DNA of 64,000 nucleotides from Isoetes taiwanensis (Eukaryota; Streptophyta; Lycopodiopsida; Isoetales; Isoetaceae): assembly GCA_021234155.1 (NCBI GenBank), contig JAJEKV010000002.1, positions 29,385,115 to 29,449,114 of the forward strand, written 5' to 3'. Shown one piece after another: positions 21,640-30,769 of this stretch. Under the pieces are notes generated by a model. The model saw only the letters and a program-made list of their open reading frames with translations, made no database searches and had not been told where the DNA came from. Position 1 is the first letter of the stretch, and each line of letters opens with the position of its first letter. Made by a program: the position numbers and the translations under genes.

Positions 21640-23047
21640 ATGCGCAATGTTGTCTCATGGATAGCTGGATGTATTCAGGAAAATGCTGCAAAGATGGCTC
21701 TTCATATCTTTCATCACATGAAAGTTAAGGGATGAAACCATATAGTGAAACTTTTGCTATATGCGGATTATATAGTCATCCTATCACGTTCAGTGGCAGG
21801 GATGCAGAAGCACTTGGATGCATTGGCATATAATAAGGGAATCCGAGTAAATCTAGCTAAAACAAAATTGGTTGTCTTTGGGGCAAATAAAACAGACCAT
21901 CTGTTATTCTTTTATAAAAGCATGCCAGTTGAGCTGGTAAACTCGTATAAATATTTGGGAGTGGAAGTTGATAAAAGTCCGAGCTGGAATATGGCCGTAG
22001 AGCATAGAGTGAAAGCGGGTCTCAAAGCTTTGTATAGTATGCAGCGTAGAAGTGCCAAAGCTGAAATTTGGAATTTTGACATGAAACGGATGTTATATAG
22101 AGTACTTGTTCAGACAGTACTGTTATACGGGTGTGAGGTTTGGGGGGCCAGGCTTGGCAGCGGATACATGGAAAAAGGAGAGAAGGTTCAAAAAAAGTTT
22201 CCTTAGAAATGGAGCTAGGCACAAAGGTACAAACACCATATGACATGATGCTTGCTGAATGTGATATGATGCTGTTGAAATGGAGGCTTTGTGCAAACCG
22301 CTTACATATCTTTATAAGATACGGTTTGGAGGGGATGATGATAACATGCCGCGTTTGGCAATGGAGGAGATAAAATTGAAGGGTTGGTATGATGATGTTG
22401 AGGAGTGGATGTGGAAATGGGGGTTAAATACCCACGATCTATATCTTGCCGCAAAGGATATTTGATCATGGGTAAAAAAAAGGATGTCATTATGAAAAAG
22501 CTGGAGAGTCCGGAGATTAAGAAGGATATCTATAGGCGGTGTATTAATCCAAAACTTCAAGAGGCTAAGTACCTTCGAGAAAAGTATGTCTCTGAAGCTT
22601 AGATACTCAATTAGCAGAATGAGACTCAGCTCACTTAGACTTGGAGTAGAAGTTGGTAGATGGAGTGAAATCCCGCATGAAATGAGGCATTGTAAAGCAT
22701 GTGATATGCAGGAAGTGGAGGATGAACAACATGTGCTCTTGAGGTGCCTAGCATTATCTAGAAATTCAAAGCAGATATAATATTTTAGCATCAACTTTAT
22801 TGGAGTTTTTTATTTAGAAGGCAAACTCATAGAAAAATTCATAAGAGATATCCTGAGTCTGAGGGAACAATTTGGTCATAATTCAATAAGAGAGGAGTTG
22901 GGAGAAGAGGCTAATGCATTACTACCTGAAGATGAATTAGATGATATTTTCTATAATGTTGATTGTATTTGTTGAACGTCTGATAGACCTGGTGGTCTGC
23001 AAACGTGATTAATAAATATTACATTTCATTTCATTTCATTTTATTTC
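21640..23047 (+). mobile_element. LINE 3' half in copy A (AT-rich family)
   Basis: The frame at 21745-22206 gives KLLLYADYIVILSRSVAGMQ, then RVNLAKTKLVVFG, SYKYLGVEVD and LLYGCEVWG, the palm and thumb of a LINE reverse transcriptase. The YADD box is YADY (TAT at 21769-21771), so a catalytic Asp is missing. A second stretch (22586-22975, one frame break in this copy) has RLSSLRLGVEVGRW and CKACDMQEVEDEQHVLLRC, the zinc-binding C-terminus, ending DIFYNVDCIC-TGA. It closes with a TTTCA-repeat tail at 23020-23047. It lies between the two inverted secreted-protein genes. The 5' limit is uncertain. Confidence 0.85.
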
Positions 23048-23940
23048 AATGCTTGTCTAATAATGGAATCTCTTTTATGTCAAAGCGCATTCCCTCTTGA
23101 TGTCTTGCAATCACGGATATCTATCATTATATGTTTTTCTAAACAGTAAATTAGTTAACAATGGAAGCATTTGAGCTTCTCGAGGAATTGCATTTGAGGG
23201 CATTATTCCCAGTGCAGCTGCTTCTAAATGGTTACATTGTACGCATCGATAGGCTATGAAGTGGAGCTCCGGCAGCATTTAGCTATGGTTATTCTGAAGC
23301 TTTATGCATGCCTCTTTTCTGGGTAGTTATATGCCAAAGTATAATGAAGAAATGCATTCTTATTCTTTGATGATTGGCTGATTTAAGCAACACAAGGCTT
23401 TGCAAATTGGATGGTGATTGTCGGGCGGACTCTAGATCCCATTGCCGATTCTCAATGACAACGGCATTTTTATGAATTTCAACTTTGATAGCTTCTCTGA
23501 TTTGTCAAGAACTGGGCAGATCTTAACAAGAAGGCTTTATGGTGATTGAAAGGTCTTAGCCTTTCAAAATATGACATGTCCGTGCACTCAGCATGTAAAT
23601 AGAGTGGGCAAATCATATCGCATTGAAGATGAGCAGGGCAAGGCAAAAGGAAAACGGAAAAATGAAGGGGAAGTGGGAAATGTGGTCAAATGCTCTTAAT
23701 TGTGTAATTTTTTAAGAACGTGATTTCGTTTAACAATTGCTCCAGTGTATCTTTACATTTCCTAGCTATAGCTAGCATTGTTGGGCTCCATTTCTAGTAT
23801 AATCTTAAAGTTATAAATATTTTATCATCATTGATTGCATGATTATATCCAGTAAAAAAATACCACATTATTTGTTATGCCAAGATAAATTCCATTCATG
23901 TCCTCTGTCATTTGCATAATATCTAAAAATCTTAATTGGA
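23048..23940. other. spacer between LINE and SP2 promoter
   Basis: No gene is seen. The last part, from about 23800, is the inverted equivalent of the far SP1 upstream region (ttattttatcatcattgatt, taccacattatttgttatgc), so the inverted duplication extends at least 500 bp upstream of both genes. Equivalents are 40091-40983 in B and 57076-57970 in C. Confidence 0.4.
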
Positions 23941-24066
23941 ATAAAGGTCATGATTGTGTGTGTGCAACATTAACGAGTTGACTTTGACGAATAAAACAAC
24001 AATTGCATGAGAAGCGTACCAACCTCAAAAGAAGGATCTCATGCTTGGGATGTGAAGCTTCATGGC

Positions 24067-24075
24067 TATATAAAG
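24067..24075 (+). promoter_or_regulatory. TATA box of SP2 (copy A)
   Basis: TATATAAAG in the same context as the SP1 TATA box (catggctatataaaggcac), but 268 bases from the SP2 ATG because a retroposon sits between them. Copy B has it at about 41109-41117 and copy C at 58097-58105. Confidence 0.6.
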
Positions 24076-24093
24076 GCACTTTGGTTCTACTAT

Positions 24094-24330
24094 TACTCAA
24101 AAGGCATCTTCGAAGACAACTCTTGATATTTAACTTATATAAATATTGTGTGCATGAAATTATATTCATGCCTAATGTTTTAACTCTAAACAATATGCTG
24201 CTATTGAATTGAGGTTACTTAACTCAATTCCTTACTATGATGATCATATTTCATGATCTCAACCCTATGTTTATTTATTTTCCATAATTAATGACTAAAA
24301 AGCTTCACTCTTTCAAAAAAAAAAAAAAAA
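24094..24330 (+). mobile_element. 237-bp poly-A retroposon between TATA and ATG of SP2 (copy A)
   Basis: SP1 has the run gattctactatagaaagcATG. SP2 has ggttctactat, then 237 bp, then actatagaaagcATG. The insert ends in a long A run and is flanked by actat on both sides (24089-24093 and 24331-24335), the marks of L1-type retroposition. Its body (tactcaaaaggcatcttcg...) has no pol III boxes that I can see and may be a reverse-transcribed mRNA 3' end. Copy B has it at 41137-41374 and copy C at 58125-58361. Confidence 0.75.
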
Positions 24331-24342
24331 ACTATAGAAAGC

Positions 24343-24971
24343 ATGTTGACCATCATAAAGATACTTCTTATGTTTGCATTCTTAGCTCTTGCATCATTGG
24401 CACAAGCTCATCATGTTGCTAATGAAACGGGCCATGACATGCCACAATGTCTGGGCATTTAGTCTAGTGGTAACACACTAGGTCTAGCAACTATAGGTCT
24501 CAAGTTCGAGACGCCCCAGAATCGCACTATGAACTGTTGGGTGTCAAAACCCACAGACGCAATGTAAAGTGGTTGGGGGCAGGGCCCAACCAAGCAATGT
24601 AGTGTGGTGTGTGGTCACATGTCGAGTTGGATGCTGCCTAGTGGCGTGACGTTAAAATACTATCTATCTATCTATCCCCAAATATAGGTGATATAATATG
24701 GTATGTTAATGTTAGTGCTGTCGTTGCTGTTATTACTGCCATTGTTGTTGTTATCTTCAATTTCATACATGGTTGTTTTGTAGGACTATTAGCATAACAA
24801 CATCAGGATGTCCACAATCTCCAGTGGGATGTGCATCGAAATGTACTCCAGAACCTGATCCGATGCCCAAAACCTCCACGTCCAGAACCCACTCCAACAC
24901 CCACTTGCGATTGTAGATGCCCACGAGTATGTCAAATTGCACATCCACAACTTTATATCTCTAATATATAA
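24343..24971 (+). pseudogene. SP2 copy A: inverted paralogue of SP1, interrupted by a SINE
   Basis: The ATG at 24343 opens a signal peptide almost identical to SP1 (ILLMFAFLALASLAQAHHV). After GHDMPQ the gene is cut by a SINE (24449-24677), which brings a stop at 24460-24462. Beyond it the homology resumes with GATATAATATG|GTATGTTAATG, the same 5' splice site as SP1, an intron ending ttttgtag, and TISITTSGCPQS. One frame change near 24865 restores a Pro-rich run and TCDCRCP, ending with TAA at 24969-24971. It lacks the last 30 or so residues of SP1. A transcript could only give a 39-residue secreted peptide. Confidence 0.75.
24449..24677 (+). mobile_element. tRNA-derived SINE in SP2 (copy A)
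   Basis: The head has a perfect pol III box A (TAGTCTAGTGG, 24460-24470) and a box B (GTTCGAGAC, about 24504-24512) at tRNA spacing. It is followed by about 140 bp of tRNA-unrelated body and a (TATC)n tail at 24660-24676. The absence of this block from SP1 shows it is an insertion. Copies B and C carry it at the same place, so it predates the unit duplication. Confidence 0.85.
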
Positions 24972-25121
24972 TTGTAATATGGAGGATTAGGGGGCAGCTT
25001 AGGGGCACGTGATATTGTTGTTTTTTTTGCTTAGAGTTAGACAGGTGTGAGCTTCTAAAATACTAAGTAAGAGAATGGACGTTTGAGAATTTGGCAATTT
25101 GGAATAATAATAGTATCTTGG

Positions 25122-25222
25122 GAAAGTTCTAGAAGGATGGAGTTTGAAGCGTGGTGCAGGTTCCGGAAGGGCCTGGGACTATTGTTCGAGAAGCTTCTGG
25201 AACGTGCAGCATAGTATAAAAG
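25122..25222 (+). promoter_or_regulatory. heat-shock-type promoter (copy A)
   Basis: Three heat-shock element arrays precede a TATA box. 25122-25134 is GAAagTTCtaGAA (three alternating units), 25161-25168 is TTCcgGAA (two units), and 25185-25202 is TTCgaGAAgcTTCtgGAA (four perfect units). TATAAAAG follows at 25215-25222, 12 bases after the last array. This is the arrangement bound by heat-shock factor trimers in plant HSP promoters. Transcription would run rightward. The first ATG downstream (25266) opens only MARLLGEQV, so no heat-shock protein gene follows directly. Confidence 0.75.
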
Positions 25223-26930
25223 AGCGAGAGCTCCAGAAGTTGGAACTCAGATTGAGGAAATGGCAAGATTGTTAGGAGAGCAAGTGTAACGGCTTTGGCC
25301 TTGAAGTCTGGACCGGAAGCGTGTGTGGGATTTGAGCGGGATTAGATTGTCTTGGCTTGATGACCGCTTAGCATCGGTAATTGTATGGTAATCGATAAAA
25401 GCGAACCACCGTTGAATCGGTATCTGAATTGATTGTGTGTCCTAAATTGTGTTTTGATATATTTTTTTTTTTTTTTTTTGCTTCATTTGTTCTTCTTGCA
25501 CCGTGGTAGTACCTGCATAAGTAGCATGGCGAATATAGGAAAACTTGAAGCCTGAATAGCGTATTAGGAAAACTTAAAGGCTGCTTGGATTTCAAACCAA
25601 TTATTGAGTGAGGAAGCTTTGTCTTTGCCGTTTAGTTCTGAGACCCCCATCTTGGATCGGTAGCATTCCAGAGAACCGTGTGGAGCGAAGTCGCGAAAAA
25701 TATTTCGTGCTAAGCTGGCGGGTTATCGAAGATTTTTTCTTAATCTGAGAGCGGGGGTTCCAATCGATCAACCAATCGGTTGTTCGCGATACAAACCTCT
25801 TTTTATATCCGGTGGAGCACTTCTCATGCCTACAGATGCTTTTATGATTTTGGGGTTGAGAAGAAATGATCTGAGAAGACACTGTCATTTAAGCTGAAAA
25901 CAAAATTGATTTTCTACGGTCTGTAAACACTTATCATTTAACTTGAAAACAAATTTGATTTTGCAGGGTCTGTAAAAATGTAGTAAGACCTGCACAAAAC
26001 TTATGATGTTTGAACCTAACGATATTGTAGGCTCTATAAATATATAGGCACTCTGCCAATTTGTTGAATGACTCTTTTTGCAGAATCTACGGTTTCTGAT
26101 ATTATGTTAATCTAGAATGTTTGTGAAAGATGACTTAAGAATTAGTTGAGCCACAAAAATTACGTCGCCACCATGTTCCGACGGATGAGCCACAAAAATG
26201 ACGTCGCACCATATTGATTTCTATGTGGGTATGTATTTGATGCCAAAAGTATAGGCTTTTTAATGATTTTCTCAAGATATTTCGATAGTTTTCCAAGTCT
26301 TCATATGGTGCACTTGATTTGTATGTATGTGTATTTTTGCATCAAATCACTATCTTTAAGCATAATGGATCTTCATGGCCTTGCAAATATATAGTTCATG
26401 ACTAGACCATAGGTGCTAACACAAACTACCTGCACCTCATATATTAGCATACACGTTGCACAATGCTACATCGTCTTTAAGAAATGTTAAGATACCAAAC
26501 ACATGACCCTAAACAAAAAACGTACCAAGGTATACTTGAACCTTACCATTCCCCCTTTTGTGCTAATTATGTGGATGGCCATGTTTTTTCATTAGCATAG
26601 GTAGAATGGATATGCATTCCAAATACTTGAACGACATAATTTTGTTTCTTTAGAGAACAATTATGATGAACTTAATTGGAATTTATTTATGTTGAATTTA
26701 AATTTGAATTGTTTGTTACCGGACAACCATTGTGTAAGGATCCGTCAAGAAAGAATAGTGTTGTAATGCGATGATTAGGAAAGAGAATAAAGAAAAAAAG
26801 CGTGGGGGATGGGCGGACTAGTGATGATAGTAGCTTAATTGGAGGTCAGGCGAAAGGAGAATGGTCACAACAGAATGAAGACAATGGTGATAATGCAAGC
26901 GGAGAACAAGAGAGGATGAGATAAGGGGAT
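25223..26930 (+). other. possible heat-inducible leader and non-coding region (copy A)
   Basis: The region downstream of the heat-shock promoter contains, in copy B, a donor-like CATCAG|GTAATTG (42418) and an acceptor-like ttcttaatgcag (about 42787), so a spliced leader is possible. No long open frame is seen. A frame at 42649-42933 (94 codons, ending in a run with SGGALLMPTDAFMILGL) is open in B only. The DNA then becomes AT-rich until the Helitron-like frame. Confidence 0.35.
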
Positions 26931-27428
26931 ATGGACAGTAATATGACTATGCAGAAGAAACTTCCTGAATTACCTTCTCAAATAAAAATGTTGTACAATA
27001 CAAATGGGTTCTGTAGGGTGTCAAGGTGCATAAATAATCTTTTGTGTTTTAGTGTGTTGGGTGTAGAAGGAGAATTTGTTCATAATAGTGAGCCTTCTTC
27101 AGTAAGTATTATGGGCCGGACATACCATCACTTGCTAGCTACTAATCAAACTGGACATCCGTTATATTGGTACATTTATGATGAGTCACAGCGAATTGAT
27201 GCTGCGAATAGTCTCCATATTCCATTTGAATGGGTATCGATGATAGGTTTCATGATGCAAGCTGTAAATCCATTTGTTCATGCAATTAAAACAGTGGCTA
27301 GTTTAAATATAAAACAAGCGTTTATAACAATCCAAGGGGCCCGAGCTAAAGGCGACTTAGAACCAAAATTATTCCACTTGCATTCATTTAAATTTCTTAA
27401 TTCACGAGATATTATCAAACCAAACTGA
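26931..27428 (+). pseudogene. Helitron Rep/helicase N-terminal fragment (copy A)
   Basis: The frame contains LPSQIKMLYNTNGFCRVSR, then NNLLCFSVLGVE, a GRTYHHLLATNQTGHPL segment and WYIYDESQRIDAANSL. The order 'PxxLxxLL......FxxNIRxxNxxxxFxSxG......GxxYHxxGxLxP......QLYIYD' is the Helitron-like N-terminal region found in plant Helitrons. Full proteins are over 1,300 residues with Rep and helicase domains; only about 160 residues remain here and neither catalytic domain is present. The ATG at 26931 is only the first in the open frame. Confidence 0.7.
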
Positions 27429-28280
27429 CTGTTGGCCGAATGCCGAAAAAAATCTTTGTAATTATAAACCTATCACCCATACCTCATCGATGTGAACCAA
27501 CTCCAAGTCACAGTCCGAAACTATCAATCCACCCTAATAAATGTGATGTTCCCTAAAATATATGGTATAAATATGTATATTTTAGGCCGGTCCTCCATAT
27601 AAATCTACCTTAGTAGGTTTGTATACATTAGTGTGGGGAAGGGAGCATGGCTAAGTCATTATATATATAACTTAGCCAACCTTAGGCATGAAACCTTTTT
27701 CCACATGGCTCCATCCCATTGGCGGATGCATCCTATTGGAGCCACATGACAACTCTAACTTGCTAATGGCCAAACCCTAAACCCGGACTATTTTCTAGCT
27801 CCGGTTGTCCTTGAACCCCATTTACACTTTCGAAACTTCGTTTTGAGAATTGTCTCTTCGGACATAGCATAGTCAGGCGGCCCAAAGGCGTGCACATCGA
27901 GGAAGGCGTGGGAGCTACCTCAAACTACCTACTGAGCGATGGAGACACGAGGAGCAGTGGAGCTCCTGGAAGCGCGGTGGTGGGTGGAGTCCTTGATAGA
28001 TCATCGGCATTCACGATGAATTAGCATTTCATGTCTCTAATAGAGCCACTCTAGAACCCTCCGGTTCAAAACTCGTGAATCCTAATCAATGAATCCTAAT
28101 TGTAAGTTAGATGCACGTGATTAGGATTAGATGTTATTCTCATTTAATCTTATCGTTTGTTTTATCTTATCGTTTGTTTTGGGCCATTGATTTACATAAT
28201 ATTCTCATGGATATTCGTTCTGCTGCATTTCAGACCATCCACCAAATCCATGATGGGGTCAAATCCCTATTTCCACCTCA
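27429..28280. other. spacer after the Helitron fragment (copy A)
   Basis: No gene is seen. The hairpin present in B and C at the corresponding place is degraded here (gttggccgaatgccgaa, about 27432). The stretch 27820-28020 differs heavily from B and C at CAG/CTG sites. Confidence 0.4.
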
Positions 28281-28284
28281 GCAT

Positions 28285-28425
28285 AACATTTTGTAACCTT
28301 AGAAATAAGTCAAAATACAAGTCAACATAAAAACAACTCACAGAACAGCTATTGAGGGGATTTGAACCCCAGTTGCCAGAGAATTCAGCACAAAGTACAA
28401 TGAGCTCACATAAAACAACAAATTT
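28285..28425 (-). mobile_element. possible tRNA-related SINE, second type (copy A)
   Basis: On the minus strand, GAGCTCATTGTAC (box A-like) is followed about 37 bases later by GGGGTTCAAATCCCC, a textbook T-arm with box B. The downstream part (tgttgacttgtattttgact... ttacaaaatg) is unrelated to tRNA. Copy C is the same (62330-62452); copy B is scrambled at its CAG sites (45335-45420). It could instead be a decayed tRNA gene. Confidence 0.4.
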
Positions 28426-28517
28426 TGTAACAGTATGCAGAACCACAACATTTTCAAAGATGCAACAAACCTCTTGAGCTTCAAATGGAACCTTCAACAG
28501 AAGCACTTTGGGTGGAA

Positions 28518-28800
28518 TTATATATATATATATTTTTTTTTTTTTTTGAAGGTACGAATTTTTATATTTTATATTAAAAGATTAAAAAGTACAATGTTAC
28601 ACTGCTTGTAGAGAATTACTACAGGAGTAATCTCGACATCTTCATTCTCTACAAACAGGAACTTATTAATTGCTCTATAAGCTGATACCCTTGAGAAGCT
28701 CATGAGGCCTATCTGCATCGTAACCAGATTACTCATGAATATCTGTAGTTGCCAAGAGGCACTTGGAAATAATTCGTCTCATCAAAGGCACTTCTGGATA
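28518..28800 (-). mobile_element. minus-strand retroelement 3' end with poly-A (copy A)
   Basis: A (TA)n/T run at 28520-28546 is followed by gaaggtacgaatttttatat and ttaaaagattaaaaagtaca. Read on the minus strand this is a LINE/SINE-like 3' end ('ttgtactttttaatc...cgtaccttc' then poly-A). An imperfect inverted repeat (tgtagagaat...attctctaca, 28606-28652) lies just inside. No coding sequence is recognisable. Lengths of the T and TA runs differ between copies (B 45520, C 62545). Confidence 0.5.
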
Positions 28801-29772
28801 ATCCCCGAACACCAAAATAAGAGGAAGATATATGCACCTTGCTTCACAAGGCCTAGGTATCGAGTAGCCAAATAGAATGGAATTAGGGCATTAGTACGAT
28901 CTTAGTACATAGCTCAAGCGTGGCGATGTTTGAGCAAACCATATCCATAAGTGGATTGGTATTTAAAAAGAAAAATTTGGCATCGACGCAAATTATCATC
29001 AAGCTTGAGCCCAAGCATGTGATCTTACCTTATTACGCATGCAAACCCTGCTTGAACATGAGGCGACAAGCCATACATGTGCTGCTGGAAACTACCAAAC
29101 AAACAACTTAAACATTTGAAATGTCACATCATAGCCACGAATTCCTAACCCTTTTCCCTGGATTTTCGCGTGCTACTTCCAGTATAATGGATTACGTATT
29201 CTAAGCAGAACCTGCTGTAATTGAAGACTGTTAAAGAAAGAAATAAAGTCGTTGTGGCCATCCAACTTGCAGTAAAATGATTGTTAATACAAGGATTCAA
29301 TCTCAAAGTCCTGCTGGACTACAACAGTGTGACATAATAATAAAACTCATGTAGGCAGCTTTCTTCTTTCTACTTGAATCCCTAAATTTTGCAATGACAT
29401 TGTGAAGAAGGGAGTGGTGGATACAATGTGATTTTGTTCCATAGTCATGACATGTCTTAAACAAGGTTACCCAGCAATTTAATCTATAGTTTGAGCCTGC
29501 TAGCCACTTAGTCACTCAAATTGATTCCATCTAAATCAAACTTCTAATATTTGTTTCCAAGAAAATGCGTAAATGTGAGGGTGTGCAGGCAAGCTCTAAT
29601 GACAACTTCTTGCTTGCTGACGGTTGCATATCTTTGTCTCAAATGACTGCTTCAATTTTCAGTGCAGCTTCTTTTGCCTATGTTCTACTCACTTAAGAAC
29701 CAACTACTTACAAATGTCTATGGCCTAGGTACAGATGCTAAGCACTATAGAACTAGAAAAGACCACCCTTTA
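28801..29772 (-). other. minus-strand intronic/exonic region of the kinesin-side locus (copy A)
   Basis: In copy B the equivalent stretch holds a clean minus-strand exon (46092-46033) with cag acceptor and AATAAG|GTAAGATC donor. In copy A the same exon is altered at CAG/CTG sites (about 29031-29092). The rest has no recognisable coding sequence. Confidence 0.3.
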
Positions 29773-29886
29773 CGATCCGTTTCCAAGTGCTAAAGGCCGC
29801 AATTTACGGTCACCGCATTTGCTTAAACCTCCCTCACACCCGCGGCGCTTTGTTTGTCGCCCACGTTCAGAACCAGCCAAGTCTAC
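29773..29886 (-). pseudogene. kinesin motor exon with switch II, copy A (scrambled)
   Basis: This corresponds to 46776-46885 in copy B. The start VDLAGSERG is intact after the ttgctag acceptor. Then CAG and CTG sites are altered (ggcgacaaacaaagcgccgcggg) and the donor CAG|GTAAAG reads cggatcgtaaag. The homology to the kinesin motor is clear, but this copy cannot be spliced or read as written. Confidence 0.65.
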
Positions 29887-30166
29887 CTAGCAAGTAAGAA
29901 AGAAGCGTTAAAATGCAGTGCACGTATGCCCCTTGAAACATTCCTGAACTAATGGTAAATTGAAATAGGACAACAAGAATATGTCTCACTACGTTTCTCA
30001 CAGTTGAGCTTCTATTAGAAACTCCCTGAAGCTATGCGCTTGCTTTTTTACTTCATAACATATGTTTACTTCATACCGTATCACATTAGTAGCCAACATT
30101 CCATCAAAGTGCAATGCAAATTCTTCACAATCTATTATTGCAGAGACCTGTACTAACACAAAATAC

Positions 30167-30289
30167 CAGGTGAAACTTCGAAAGTGTTGCTCAATATTCA
30201 TTGTCAAAAGTGCATGTGACCTGCTAGATTGCTGATTCATAAGTGTGCTTCCTGTTGTTCGAAAAGATGATCATCCCTGTTCCAAACAC
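30167..30289 (-). pseudogene. kinesin motor exon with switch I (copy A)
   Basis: The exon is bounded by acceptor ttacag and donor CACCTG|GTATTT. It reads CLEQG, an in-frame TGA, then FRTTGSTLMNQQSSRSHALL and TMNIEQ. This matches the kinesin 'LExGSxxRxTGSTxMNxQSSRSHAIFT' block, including the switch I SSRSH that contacts nucleotide. The TGA replaces the Ser/Leu after EQG and is also present in copy B, so it is a real fault and the gene is a pseudogene. Together with the switch II exon 280 bases downstream it shows a minus-strand kinesin gene, most like the KIN-4 group (GLLALGNVI in the next exon). Confidence 0.8.
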
Positions 30290-30505
30290 CTGTAAGTGAA
30301 TGAACTCAAAATAAATTCCAGTATAAACGAACATATGCACCACAACTCCTACACATAACTGTAGCCGTTTACCATTGCATAAGAACAAAGCATTCTCATT
30401 TTCGACCTATACCGCCCATTTCCTTGGATTTTCGCTTGCTGCTACTTGGCTAGAAACAACAGTTACAAACAACAAGACTGGAAAAACCACTGAACTATGG
30501 CATAC

Positions 30506-30692
30506 CTGGAACCGGCCTTCGCCCATAAATCTCCGCCATGTCGACCACCTCGCCAGAGCTTCTACGTGCTGCAACCAGGCCGCCATCTGGAATCACGGTC
30601 TGCACCAGCTCATCGGCTTCCTCATGCACTCCAAAGAGTAGCCCTTCCAAACCATCAGAAATCTCCCAGACTCGAACCCCATTTTTCAGCAT
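30506..30692 (-). CDS. unrecognised minus-strand exon with ATG and splice donor (copy A)
   Basis: From an ATG at 30692 the minus frame reads MLKNGVRVWEISDGLEGLLF and then an acidic stretch with EEADELVQTVIPDGG, ending in YGRRPVP before a strong donor TTCCAG|GTATGCC (30506). Codon third positions are GC-biased compared with the surroundings. The copy B exon (47690-47504) appears identical. This looks like a genuine first or internal exon. The protein family is not recognised, and it does not fit the kinesin motor although it lies just upstream of those exons. Confidence 0.45.
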
Positions 30693-30769
30693 CGGATTAT
30701 ACGTATAGGTATACCAATACAAGTCCAAAACCACACAAAACCATAGGGTACCCGATACCCCGTCCACAT

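Noticed and set aside
23948-24193. 81-codon minus frame over the SP2 promoter
   Set aside because: It is antisense to promoter and retroposon sequence, with no splice signals or conserved motif; its persistence in three copies only reflects unit duplication.
24343-24462. SP2 as an intact 39-residue secreted peptide gene
   Set aside because: The stop comes from an inserted SINE and the paralogue is 141 residues; a functional short peptide is possible but unsupported.
30495-30767. 90-codon minus frame starting at 30767
   Set aside because: The first codon there is GTG and not ATG; I accept only the part from the ATG at 30692 to the donor at 30506.
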